64,000 bases of DNA from NCBI GenBank assembly GCA_051530055.1, contig CM121342.1:3658001-3722000 (forward strand), given 5' to 3'. The stretch comes from Neoechinorhynchus agilis. Taxonomy: Eukaryota; Acanthocephala. A program made the position numbers and the translations under genes. This document shows, one piece after another, positions 11,382-20,640 of the stretch (positions are counted from its first letter, which is position 1; the number at the start of each line of letters is the position of its first letter). The notes beneath the pieces are model-generated. The model did no database searches and had not been told where the DNA came from. It saw only the letters and a program-made list of their open reading frames with translations.

Positions 11382-11783
11382 TTGACATCGCGCTCATCAT
11401 TTTTGTCTCGTGAGCATAGTAAATGTGTAATTGAACGTCATTTGAAAATTGAGGTGAGCAAAATTTGGAGCTGCAACACGCTCTCTGGTAATTTTTATTC
11501 ATTCCAATACTTGAGAAACATGATAATTTCTATGGCAAGGATTTGTAAAACAAAATTTTTCCGATCGCGCAAAGATATAATTCACATCAATAAAAGAAAT
11601 ATATACATGCGATCGGGAAAAATCAAGTATTTCAATCATTGTATATGCAAAGCGATGTTATTGAATGAAGATAAGGATGATGATCCGTATTGTCGTGACG
11701 TTATTCTTAAAAAGCAAATGATTAAGAACGCCGTATATTTTGTAATTTCGTCAGCTGAGTTGGTACATTTCGTAGTTGTGTAG
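11382..11783 (+). other. 133-codon ORF made partly of repeat sequence
   Basis: The ORF has no recognisable domain. Part of it (about 11545-11630) is repeated imperfectly at about 12000-12070: both copies share a stretch ending in TTCACATCAATAAA followed by CGGTCGGGAAAA or a close variant. It is therefore more likely repeat-derived open sequence than a host gene. Confidence 0.35.
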
Positions 11784-12010
11784 AGGTGGCCCAGTGGACT
11801 CGTGCCCCGAATCCCTGTTTCAGGGTCAAAGGGTTCAAATCCACGATTGCCAACGACTCATGACCAAAGGGGACGAAATACCTCGTTGAAGGGAGGAAAC
11901 TCCCTGATGAGTCCCGCCTCCTCGAGGTATCTGCGGATCCGGAGGAATGTACGAACTCTTAACGTTTCATAAGAGTTTAAGTGGTCATATCACTTCTGTG
12001 ATGCAAAACA
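11783..12010 (+). mobile_element. tRNA-derived SINE-like element with hammerhead-like motifs
   Basis: A box TGGCCCAGTGG (11787-11797) and B box GGTTCAAATCC (11832-11842) match RNA polymerase III internal promoters at tRNA-like spacing. The cloverleaf is poor: the anticodon hairpin loop is too short and the acceptor stem weak, so this is a tRNA-derived head rather than a working tRNA gene. Downstream are GGGGACGAAA (11869-11878), CTGATGAGTCCC (11904-11915) and a 7-bp complementary pair TACCTCG/CGAGGTA (11879-11885 and 11923-11929), which resemble hammerhead ribozyme core pieces. A perfect 8-bp hairpin follows (AACTCTTA/TAAGAGTT). Confidence 0.55.
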
Positions 12011-12139
12011 AAATTTCTCCGACCACGGAAAGTGCTAATTCACATCAATAAATGCGGTCGGGAAAATCAGCAGACAATTCGAGAGCATTTTTCGAAGTGC
12101 TGTTAAATGGCCTAAAGTCGTACAGATCGGAAATCTATA

Positions 12140-13083
12140 ATCATTCAGGAGAGGTGGTCTCAATTTACGCACGATAATCGTTGCCATATTCTTCGCTCTC
12201 TACAAAACCCGATCTAGAATTCATCGCAGTCCACTTTTCAGCTCCTCTAAGAAATGTCCTTAGAGAATTCACAATCGCTGGCGTCTACCACCTTCAGCAA
12301 AACGCTAAAAACGATACCACGAAGACCATTCAGGAGGTTTGGTCTCAATTTACGCACGATGATCGCTACCATATTCTTCGGCTCTCTACAAAACCCCGAT
12401 CTAGAATTCATCACAGTCCACTTCTCAGCTCCTCTAAGAAAAATCCTTAGAGAATTCACAATTGCTGGCGTCTACCATCTTCAGCAAAACGCTAAAAACG
12501 ATACCACGAAGACCATTCAGGAGGTTTGGTCTCAATTTACGCACGATGGTCGCTACCATATTCTTCGGCTCTCTACAAAACCCCGCCCGATCTAGAATTC
12601 ATCACAGTCCACTTCTTGGTCTCAATTTACGCACGATAATCGCTACCATATTCTTCGTCTCTCTACAAAATCCGATCTAGAATTCATCGCAGTCCATTTT
12701 CAGCTCCTCTAAGAAATATCCTTAGAGAATTCACAATCGCTGGCGTCTACCACCTTCAGCAAAACGCTAAAAACGATACCACGAAGACCATTCAGGAGGT
12801 TTGGTCTCAATTTACGCACGATGATCGCTACCATATTCTTCGGCTCTCTACAAAACCCCGCCCGATCTAGAATTCATCACAGTCCACTTCTCAGCTCCTC
12901 TAAGAAAAATCCTTAGAGAATTCACAATTGCTGGCGTCTACCATCTTCAACAAAACGCTAAAAACGATACCACGAAGACCATTCAGGAGGTTTGGTCTCA
13001 ATTTACGCACGATGATCGCTACCATATTCTTCGGCTCTCTACAAAACCCCGCCCGATCTAGAATTCATCACAGTCCACTTCTC
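12140..13083. repeat. 186-bp tandem repeat, about 5-6 units, some truncated
   Basis: GGTCTCAATTTACGCACGAT recurs at 12156, 12341, 12529, about 12616, then about 12803 and 12996. Full units are 185-188 bp and one is shortened. Open frames crossing units exist on both strands but shift between units, so coding is not supported. Confidence 0.9.
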
Positions 13084-13419
13084 ATGGCGATAAACGTGAG
13101 CACTTTCACTACGCGAAATATCTTGTCAATCGCATAATGTCGATTGCGGTCAATGCGAATCGCGTGCTAACTCGTTAAAAACAATCAATGCCCGATTGAT
13201 TTATGGGTTCGATATAAATCTCGCATATTTTAACCTGATTTGATGAGGCGCCCATAATCCGAGAGACCAAGGTTTTTCGATCGAATCACATTGTTTATAT
13301 TGGCGTTTTGAATCAGGATGAAATTAAGAAAAGATTCTGAGGATTGGTTTTTAAAAAAATCTTATTTTGGCTCGATTTTAAGGAGCCAATATCGGAAAGA
13401 AAGTTACATCGTTTTTTTG
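13084..13419. other. Spacer between two arrays
   Basis: About 335 bp between the 186-bp and 400-bp arrays. No gene was recognised. Confidence 0.4.
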
Positions 13420-15441
13420 AAGGAAGTATTCCTAATTTAATATTTTTATTGTTTTTTTTCAAGGATCATTGTTCCTTTTATTTTGAATCTCTAATGTTTT
13501 GGTCTGTTAAGTTCGTATTAATTTTCAGTCAGGAGTTCTAATATTCAATGAAGAATTTGTTTTCGAATACAGTTAATCATCGACGATTCTATTCAAAATA
13601 AGCCCAAAATTGTTAATTTTTTAACTACTGTATCAATTTTGACCTTTTTCGGAAGTTTTTTCATATTGATTTTTTGAAATTTTACTTCTGTTTAAATTTG
13701 ATTCTTCTTTATTTCTATTTTAAAGGATGATAATTTTTTAGAGCAAAAAGACGCTTTCAGAAGATCTTGTAGACTCATTGGCGTAATATTTCAAGATTAT
13801 TATTTAAGGAAGTATTCCTAATTTAATTCTTTTTATTGTTTGTTTTTTTCAAGGATCATTATTACTTTTATTTTGAATCTTGAAGGTTTTGGGTTTCTTA
13901 TGAAGATAAGTTCGTATTAATTTTCAGTCAGGAGTTCTAATATTCAATGAAGAATTTGTTTTCGAATACAGTTAATCGATCGACGATTCTATTCAAAATA
14001 AGCCCAAAATTGTTAATTTTTTAACTACTGTATCAATTTTGACCTTTTTCGGAAGTTTTTTCATATTGATTTTTTGAAATTTTACTTCTGTTTAAATTTG
14101 ATTCTTCTTTATTTCTATTTTAAAGGATGATAATTTTTTAGAGCAAAAAGACGCTTTCAGAAGATCTTGTAGACTCATTGGCGTAATATTTCAAGATTAT
14201 TATTTAAGGAAGTATTCCTAATTTAATTCTTTTTATTGTTTTTTTTTCAAGGATCATTATTACTTTTATTTTGAATCTTGAAGGTTTTGGGTTTCTTATG
14301 AAGATAAGTTCGTATTAATTTTCAGTCAGGAGTTCTAATATTCAATGAAGAATTTGTTTTCGAATACAGTTAATCGATCGACGATTCTATTCAAAATAAG
14401 CCCAAAATTGTTAATTTTTTAACTACTGTATCAATTTTGACCTTTTTCGGAAGTTTTTTTCATATTGATTTTTTGAAATTTTACTTCTGTTTAAATTTGA
14501 TTCTTCTTTATTTCTATTTTAAAGGATGATAATTTTTTAGAGCAAAAAGACGCTTTCAGAAGATCTTGTAGACTCATTGGCGTAATATTTCAAGATTATT
14601 ATTTAAGGAAGTATTCCTAATTTAATTCTTTTTATTGTTTGTTTTTTTCAAGGATCATTATTACTTTTATTTTGAATCTTGAAGGTTTTGGGTTTCTTAT
14701 GAAGATAAGTTCGTATTAATTTTCAGTCAGGAGTTCTAATATTCAATGAAGAATTTGTTTTCGAATACAGTTAATCGATCGACGATTCTATTCAAAATAA
14801 GCCCAAAATTGTTAATTTTTTAACTACTGTATCAATTTTGACCTTTTTCGGAAGTTTTTTTCATATTGATTTTTTGAAATTTTACTTCTGTTTAAATTTG
14901 ATTCTTCTTTATTTCTATTTTAAAGGATGATAATTTTTTAGAGCAAAAAGACGCTTTCAGAAGATCTTGTAGACTCATTGGCGTAATATTTCAAGATTAT
15001 TATTTAAGGAAGTATTCCTAATTTAATTCTTTTTATTGTTTTTTTTTCAAGGATCATTATTACTTTTATTTTGAATCTTGAAGGTTTTGGGTTTCTTATG
15101 AAGATAAGTTCGTATTAATTTTCAGTCAGGAGTTCTAATATTCAATGAAGAATTTGTTTTCGAATACAGTTAATCGATCGACGATTCTATTCAAAATAAG
15201 CCCAAAATTGTTAATTTTTTAACTACTGTATCAATTTTGACCTTTTTCGGAAGTTTTTTTCATATTGATTTTTTGAAATTTTACTTCTGTTTAAATTTGA
15301 TTCTTCTTTATTTCTATTTTAAAGGATGATAATTTTTTAGAGCAAAAAGACGCTTTCAGAAGATCTTGTAGACTCATTGGCGTAATATTTCAAGATTATT
15401 ATTTAAGGAAGTATTCCTAATTTAATTCTTTTTATCGTTGG
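13420..15441. repeat. 400-bp AT-rich tandem repeat, 5 units
   Basis: AAGGAAGTATTCCTAATTTAAT starts at 13420, 13806, 14206, 14605, 15006 and 15405 (partial): a period of 386 in the first unit, then about 400. Units are nearly identical apart from homopolymer length. Each contains a TTTTCAG that could act as a splice acceptor, but no ORF of note follows. The array ends about 110 bp before the FRS2-like gene. Confidence 0.93.
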
Positions 15442-15548
15442 TTTTTTGTGGACGAAATGAGACAATAAATTACGAATAAAAAAGCACAGCCCAACGAGTG
15501 CTTTAAGCAAGTTTTAGAGCACTTGAATTTTCTTTTTGAAAACTCAAG

Positions 15549-16052
15549 ATGGGGACTTTCTACAGTCTTATTTCATCCATTCACCAAGACCACTTAATGG
15601 ACAACCATCATCATCAGAACACCAGAATTTTCGACGTTCGTGGATTGTCATCAGCCGGAATTGGTCCTTCAAGGGCCCGTCTAACTCTTACCAGTGATCA
15701 CATAACGATCGATACAGACAATGTTCACCTCCAATTCAGATTATCTCAAATCCGTCGGTATGGTGCCCGAGAAGATGTTTTTATGTTCGAAACAAGTTCA
15801 CACAGTCAGAATCCTCGACGAAACCAATACGCATTTCAATCAGACGAGGCGTCTCAGATTTTAAACGAATTGGAGCAAATGATAGCGACTTACATGGCAA
15901 ATAGACGATCTGAAGAACGTTTTCCGAGTCAAACGAATTCCCTGATGGACTTATCTCATGGACCACCTCCGGGATATGATACGACGACTTTGTTCAACAA
16001 AACAGTTAATTTCATGCAGGATCACATTCGGGTGGAAGGATATTCTTGTTGA
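15549..16052 (+). CDS. FRS2/DOK-type adaptor: N-myristoylation signal plus IRS-type PTB domain
   Basis: A 167-residue, one-exon protein. It begins MGTFYS, a good N-myristoylation motif like that of FRS2/FRS3. Residues about 27-120 look like an IRS-type PTB domain: IFDVRG, a small-residue stretch ARLTLTSDHI, LSQIRRYGAREDVFMFE and the helix EASQILNELEQMIATYM. FRS2 proteins sit on the inner plasma membrane, bind juxtamembrane peptides of FGF and neurotrophin receptors, and recruit Grb2 and Shp2 through tyrosines in a long tail. Here the tail is only about 45 residues, with PPPGY but no evident Grb2 site, so this is a short family member. The last codons and stop lie inside or beside a foldback element (16040-16254), so the present C-terminus may have been created by that insertion. 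Confidence 0.7.
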   Translation: MGTFYSLISSIHQDHLMDNHHHQNTRIFDVRGLSSAGIGPSRARLTLTSDHITIDTDNVHLQFRLSQIRRYGAREDVFMFETSSHSQNPRRNQYAFQSDEASQILNELEQMIATYMANRRSEERFPSQTNSLMDLSHGPPPGYDTTTLFNKTVNFMQDHIRVEGYSC

Positions 16053-16254
16053 GCGGTTCAAACCTAGAGACGTATTCATGTTATTTAATATTTCGTGGAT
16101 AAAATCCACTCTTTTCAAACATTGATTGTAAGTTTTTCCACCTCAAATATTTAAAAACTTACAATCAATGTTTGAAAAGAGGTGAATTTTGTCCCCAAAA
16201 TATTAAATAATAACATGAATACGTCTCGGGGCTTGAACCGCTCAACAGGAATAT
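16040..16254. mobile_element. Foldback (inverted-repeat) element at the 3' end of the FRS2-like gene
   Basis: The left arm, starting ATATTCTTGTTGAGCGGTTC at 16040, is the near-perfect reverse complement of the right arm ending at 16254. Arms are about 95 bp with a loop of about 15-20 bp around 16141. A shorter relative with the same termini lies at 42601-42725 in the acid phosphatase intron. It is non-coding and behaves like a MITE or foldback element. Confidence 0.85.
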
Positions 16255-16295
16255 AAAACAGTTAATACTCGATTGAACATTGTCCAGTTAGCGCA

Positions 16296-17033
16296 ATGGC
16301 CGATCAGCAACTTGTCTACATTGATCCCGCAACAATGACCGCAAATTCCGACTCAAATTCATCTTCCAATGAGTATATGATCGTATCTCAGGCAGACACG
16401 AATGCGTTGAACGCTTCTTCTCGTAAGTAATTTTATCTCTTAAATGTAACCAAAATGAACTTGTAACAAGACTTGTATTATATATTTGACGATTTGGAAA
16501 AATGTAAGACTTTATTCAAATTTTGGCTGATTGGGTGGTGTAAGACTGCAAGAAATAGCTCAAAGTTCCCATGGAAACTTAGGAACATCTTCATCCTCAA
16601 TTAAATCGAGGATGCTTCCACCAAAATAATCAACTGTTCCCTTTGGTGTTATTGCGACCTACACTTTTCCAACTTTGGTTAAAAATTCTGCTTGGTCTGA
16701 CGGCACCAATTCTCTAAATGGTTAAGAGGTTAAAAAGAAAATCGCGGATCGAGGCATTGGTATGAATTAAGCTTAAGCAAATACATTTAAGGAATTTATA
16801 AAAGTTCTGACTTGAATTTAGGAACATCTTTATCTTCCATTGCCTCGCGATTCCAGCATTCCCCTTTCTGGGTCGCTGATTCTCTGATAAAAATTAGTGG
16901 CGCACTCTTTGGTGTTATTGCGACCTACACTTTTCCAACTTTGTTAAAAATTCTGCTCGGTCCGACGGCACCAATTCTCCAAATGGTTAGAGAGGTGGAA
17001 AAAGAAAATCGGCGGATCGAGGCGTTGGTATGA
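16296..17033 (+). CDS. Two-exon small membrane protein; last exon founded an array
   Basis: Exon 1 (16296-16422) encodes a Ser/Asn-rich start, MADQQLVYIDPATM; the donor is C/GTAAGT. Exon 2 (16822-17033) follows TTTAG and is in phase, giving 112 residues. Exon 2 encodes a hydrophobic segment (ISGALFGVIATYTFPTLLKI) and a charged helical end, REVEKENRRIEALV. No family was recognised; a membrane-bound or membrane-inserted small protein is the only safe statement. Exon 2 and its upstream 40 bp are repeated about seven more times within 16575-18512. This copy alone keeps an intact frame joined to exon 1, and a decayed copy lies inside the intron (about 16582). Confidence 0.65.
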
Positions 17034-18512
17034 ATTAAGCTTAAGCAAATACATAAGGAATTTATAAAAGTTCGATGAATTTAGGAACATCTTTATCTCC
17101 ATTGCCTCGCGATCCAGCATTCCCCTTTCTGGGTCGCTGATTCTCTGATAAAAATTTGGTGTTATTGCGACCTACACTTTTCCAACTTTGGTTAAAAATT
17201 CTGCTCGGTCCGACGGCACCAATTCTCCAAATGGTTAGAGAGGTTGGAAAAAGAAAATCTTCGGATCGAGGCTTGGTATGAATTAAGCTTAAGCAAATAC
17301 ATTTAAGGAATTTATAAAAGTTCTGACTTGAATTTAGGAACATCTTTATCTTCCATTGCCTGGAGCATTCCCTCTGGATCGCTGATTCTCTGATAAAAAT
17401 TTGGTGTTATTGCGACCTACACTTTTCCAACTTTGGTTAAAAATTCTGCTTGGTCCGACGGCACCAATTCTCCAAATGGTTAGAGAGGTTGGAAAAAGAA
17501 ACGGATCGAGGCATTGGTATGAATTAAGCTTAAGCAAATACATTTAAGGAATTTATAAAAGTTCTGACTGAATTTGGGAACATCTTTATCCTCCATTGCC
17601 TCGAGGTTCCAGCATTCCCTTCTGGATCGCTGATTCTCTGATAAAAATTTGGTGTTATTGCGACCTACACTTTTCCAACTTTGGTTAAAAATTCTGCTCG
17701 GTCCGACGGCACCAATTCTCCAAATGGTTAGAGAGGTTGGAAAAAGAAAATCTTCGGATCGAGGCATTGGTATGAATTAAGCTTAAGCAAATACATTTAA
17801 GGAATTTATAAAAGTTCTGACTTGAATTTAGGAACATCTTTATCTTCCATTGCCTCGCGATTCCAGCATTCCCCTTTCTGGGTCGCTGATTCTCTGATAA
17901 AAATTAGTTGGCTGCACTCTTTGGTGTTATTGCGACCTACACTTTTCCAACTTTGTTAAAAATTCTGCTGTCCGACGGCACCAATTCTCCAAATGGTTAG
18001 AGAGGTTGGAAAAAGAAAACTCGGACACCCAAAAAAAAAAAAACCGGATCGAGGCATTGGATGAATTAAGCTTAAGAAATACATTTAAGGAATTTATAAA
18101 AGTTCTACTGAATTTGGAACATCTTATCTCCATTGCGAGTTCCAGCATTCCCTCTGGTCGCTGATTCTCTGATAAAAATTTGGTGTTATTGCGACCTACA
18201 CTTTTCCAACTTTGGTTAAAAATTCTGCTTGATCCGACGGCACCAATTCTCCAAATGGTTAGAGAGGTTGGAAAAAGAAAATCTTCGGATCGAGGCATTG
18301 GTATGAATTAAGCTTAAGCAAATACATTTAAGGAATTTATAAAAGTTCTGACTTGAATTTAGGAACATCTTTATCTTCCATTGCCTCGCGATTCCAGCAT
18401 TCCCCTTTCTGGGTCGCTGATTCTCTGATAAAAATTAGTTGGCTGCACTCTTTGGTGTTATTGCGACCTACACTTTTCCAACTTTGGTTAAAAATTCTGC
18501 TTGGTCCGACGA
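16575..18512 (+). repeat. Tandem array of decayed copies of a terminal exon (~240-285 bp units)
   Basis: GGAACATCTT(T), the exon start after its TTAG acceptor, occurs at 16582, 16821, 17083, 17337, 17578, 17831, about 18116 and 18361. Units include the exon and about 40 bp upstream, plus the AAGCTTAAGCAAATACAT spacer. All units except the one at 16822-17033 differ by small indels that break the frame. The minus strand shows open frames of 65-123 codons containing SEDFLFPTSLTIWRIG; these are shadows of the exon. Confidence 0.9.
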
Positions 18513-18637
18513 CATGGAAAGTTTTAGGATAAACCGAATCGCATTATGCGTAGGTGTTGATTTTTTGACCGTTTGAAGAAAACGAGTCCTCCCCCCCACT
18601 TGACTTCACCTTATAATTATGCTTTATTTCTGTTCAC

Positions 18638-19033
18638 CTATCGATTCTCGAAATGTTTGATCATTCTGGACACTTTACCACGATCTCCTTTTGGAGTTCG
18701 TGCATTTGAATGATCGATTTCCATCTCAACATGAACCATATTTATTTCATTAAGGTTTCCTTCTTTTGAAAGCTCTTTACTACGTGAACTTCTGCTATTT
18801 TCAGAATGGCTTGCTTTTACTTTACGTGTTTTTTCCTCGCAATTTTCACTACTTTCGAATTCTTGACTTTCATCGGTTTTATCTCTAAGCTTCTTCTCAT
18901 GCCGGTTTCTTCTTTTCCACCACACGCTGATAACATAACAAATGAAAGGTGATATTACTAAAGCCGTGAGAATAACCAACGCTCCCTCCAATGCGGAAAA
19001 ATTCTTTAATGCTCCAAGCTGCTTATCTGTCAT
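18638..19033 (-). CDS. Single-pass membrane protein with C-terminal VSxMI-basic-FE motif (paralogue 1)
   Basis: 131 residues: a short N-terminus, one membrane span (about residues 16-38), then WWKRRNRHEKK, a basic stop-transfer stretch implying that the N-terminus faces outside and the C-terminal part lies in the cytosol. The tail is Ser/Glu/Lys-rich and ends KVSRMIKHFENR. The ending is shared with the genes at 19768-20187 and 23000-23443, and a motif near NMVHVEMEI resembles NMNYVEHEI in the third. On the minus strand the ATG follows AATAG, a splice-acceptor-like site. Function is unknown; the conserved end could be a short helical interaction motif. Confidence 0.6.
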   Translation of the reverse strand: MTDKQLGALKNFSALEGALVILTALVISPFICYVISVWWKRRNRHEKKLRDKTDESQEFESSENCEEKTRKVKASHSENSRSSRSKELSKEGNLNEINMVHVEMEIDHSNARTPKGDRGKVSRMIKHFENR

Positions 19034-19767
19034 CTATTAAGAAAACGTAATGATTGATTCAATCGATTCGTTTCTATGGTAGCAATATTCAAAGAATGTA
19101 TGTATCTTTATGGGAAGCGAAACAAAGATCATACGTTCGAAATGTGATTAAGTGAAATCTTTTTGATGTGTTTGATTAGTGATCAACCTTGAAATTCAAA
19201 TTTTTTTGAATCAAAACACTTTGATAAATGTCATTTAAAAAATTCCTGGGGAAACAGTCCAACGCGTTCATTTAGTACGTTTAAAGATCAATTAAACTAT
19301 TTGTTCTGAAATAATGAGTTATAATGTCGGCAGAATTCATTTGGCTTAAGCCTAAATTCGAGGCAATCTCGATATCAAATAGAAGCATTAGAAATTCCGG
19401 AACCGATGTCTTCATAGACGTTACCTTTCAACTTCTTAGAGTAAGACAAATCAGATTTATTTCCGGTATTTGATTCAACCGACAAATCTTTGAAAATAGA
19501 GCAATGTTTGTATTCATCTTTCACTCGAACATAATTTTTTCCCTACGGCGTATAAAATTTGTGAGAAATCTTTCTTCGGCAAAACGGTCAAATGACTAGT
19601 ATTTTTCCTTCAAAAAAACCCTTCGTTTTTCTAAATAATAGGTAAATTCGTAAAGTGTAAAGAAATAACGATTGTTTGTGTGACTTTCACTAAAGCTCAC
19701 ATTTTAGAGTTTCTCAAAACATTTAGAACCAAAGTGTGGAAACATAAAGTGAATTTTATGCAATCAA
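19034..19767. other. Intergenic between membrane-protein paralogues 1 and 2
   Basis: About 730 bp with no supported ORF. It presumably holds the promoter of paralogue 1 and the 3' region of paralogue 2. No TATA box is evident. Confidence 0.4.
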
Positions 19768-20187
19768 TTAAAGTTCTTCGAACCGCCGGATCATTTCGCT
19801 TACTCTTCTTATCTTATTGTCTTCGTCAATATCTTCTTTAATTTCTCTTTGTTGATTCATCACCGATGGAACAATGTCCACATAATTTGAGGTTTTACCT
19901 TCTTGGAGATCTTTACATGCTTCCGATTCACCAACACAGTTTTGATCGTTCTTATCTTCCGAAATTGAGCACATCTCCAGGCAGACGATCGACCGATTGA
20001 CGGCATCGTTCGAAGGGGTTTGATTATTGCAAAATCGTTTCCATAAACTTTCGATAACGCATTTATAAATGAGGAATCCGAGTGCAAGAAGTGAAATGAA
20101 TATAGCTATAATCATTATTCCCATTTTCATTTTTGGGTGCTCTTCTAATTTCTTACCAAGGCCAAATGGAAGATACATCGATTGCAT
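19768..20187 (-). CDS. Single-pass membrane protein with C-terminal VSxMI-basic-FE motif (paralogue 2)
   Basis: 139 residues. One membrane span (about residues 22-44, IMIIAIFISLLALGFLIYKCV) is followed by a basic WKRF stretch and a cytosolic acidic tail ending RRVSEMIRRFEEL. LIYKCV at the end of the span is identical in paralogue 3, and the C-terminal motif is shared by all three. A YVDIVPSV stretch in the tail could be a tyrosine-based signal, but this is inference. The start could also be the second ATG, three codons in. No named family was recognised. Confidence 0.6.
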   Translation of the reverse strand: MQSMYLPFGLGKKLEEHPKMKMGIMIIAIFISLLALGFLIYKCVIESLWKRFCNNQTPSNDAVNRSIVCLEMCSISEDKNDQNCVGESEACKDLQEGKTSNYVDIVPSVMNQQREIKEDIDEDNKIRRVSEMIRRFEEL

Positions 20188-20640
20188 TCAATTTTGATTA
20201 ACAAGCACTTTCGTTCGGTTTCCGTGGCAACAAATCCTCCTCCTACCATGTTAATTTCCGTCAAAGATTTTTGTATCCTTTTTGCGTCTTGTACAAAATG
20301 GATGGAAACTAACGATGGAGAAAGCGCTACAAACAACGCATTTAAAAAAAGCTTTAATGTAAATTATTCTCTTAAGTATCTCAATAGGACAAAATTAATT
20401 TGATTTTTGCTTTACAAGTACCGAAAACGGGCTAAATCAACTTCTTTTACGACAAATCTCGTCAAAATTAAGATTCGTTCCTACTGAGCGCATCATAAAT
20501 GCGCTCACAGTCCCTTATTTCTCAATGAAATCTGTTAATTCCAACGATTCCCGATGATGATTGAAAGGAAGACAAAAATCATCGATAGAATATCCTTCAG
20601 GAAAAGAAAAATCAAAGATAAGGCGAGGTTAACTGTCAAA
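20188..20640. other. Intergenic spacer
   Basis: About 450 bp between paralogue 2 and the ~280-bp array. The 73-codon ORF here has no features and is probably chance. Confidence 0.4.

Noticed and set aside
11382-11783. 133-codon ORF as a host gene
   Set aside because: Part of it is duplicated as non-coding repeat at about 12.0 kb, and no domain is present.
11783-11850. Functional tRNA gene
   Set aside because: The A and B boxes fit, but the anticodon arm cannot form a normal 7-base loop and the acceptor and T stems mismatch; a tRNA-derived SINE head is a better reading.
12181-12680. Coding gene in the 186-bp array
   Set aside because: The frames shift between units and no start, splice context or domain is visible.
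17062-18298. Minus-strand ORFs with SEDFLFPTSLTIWRIG
   Set aside because: They are shadows of the tandem copies of the plus-strand terminal exon; the plus strand has splice sites and an intact copy.
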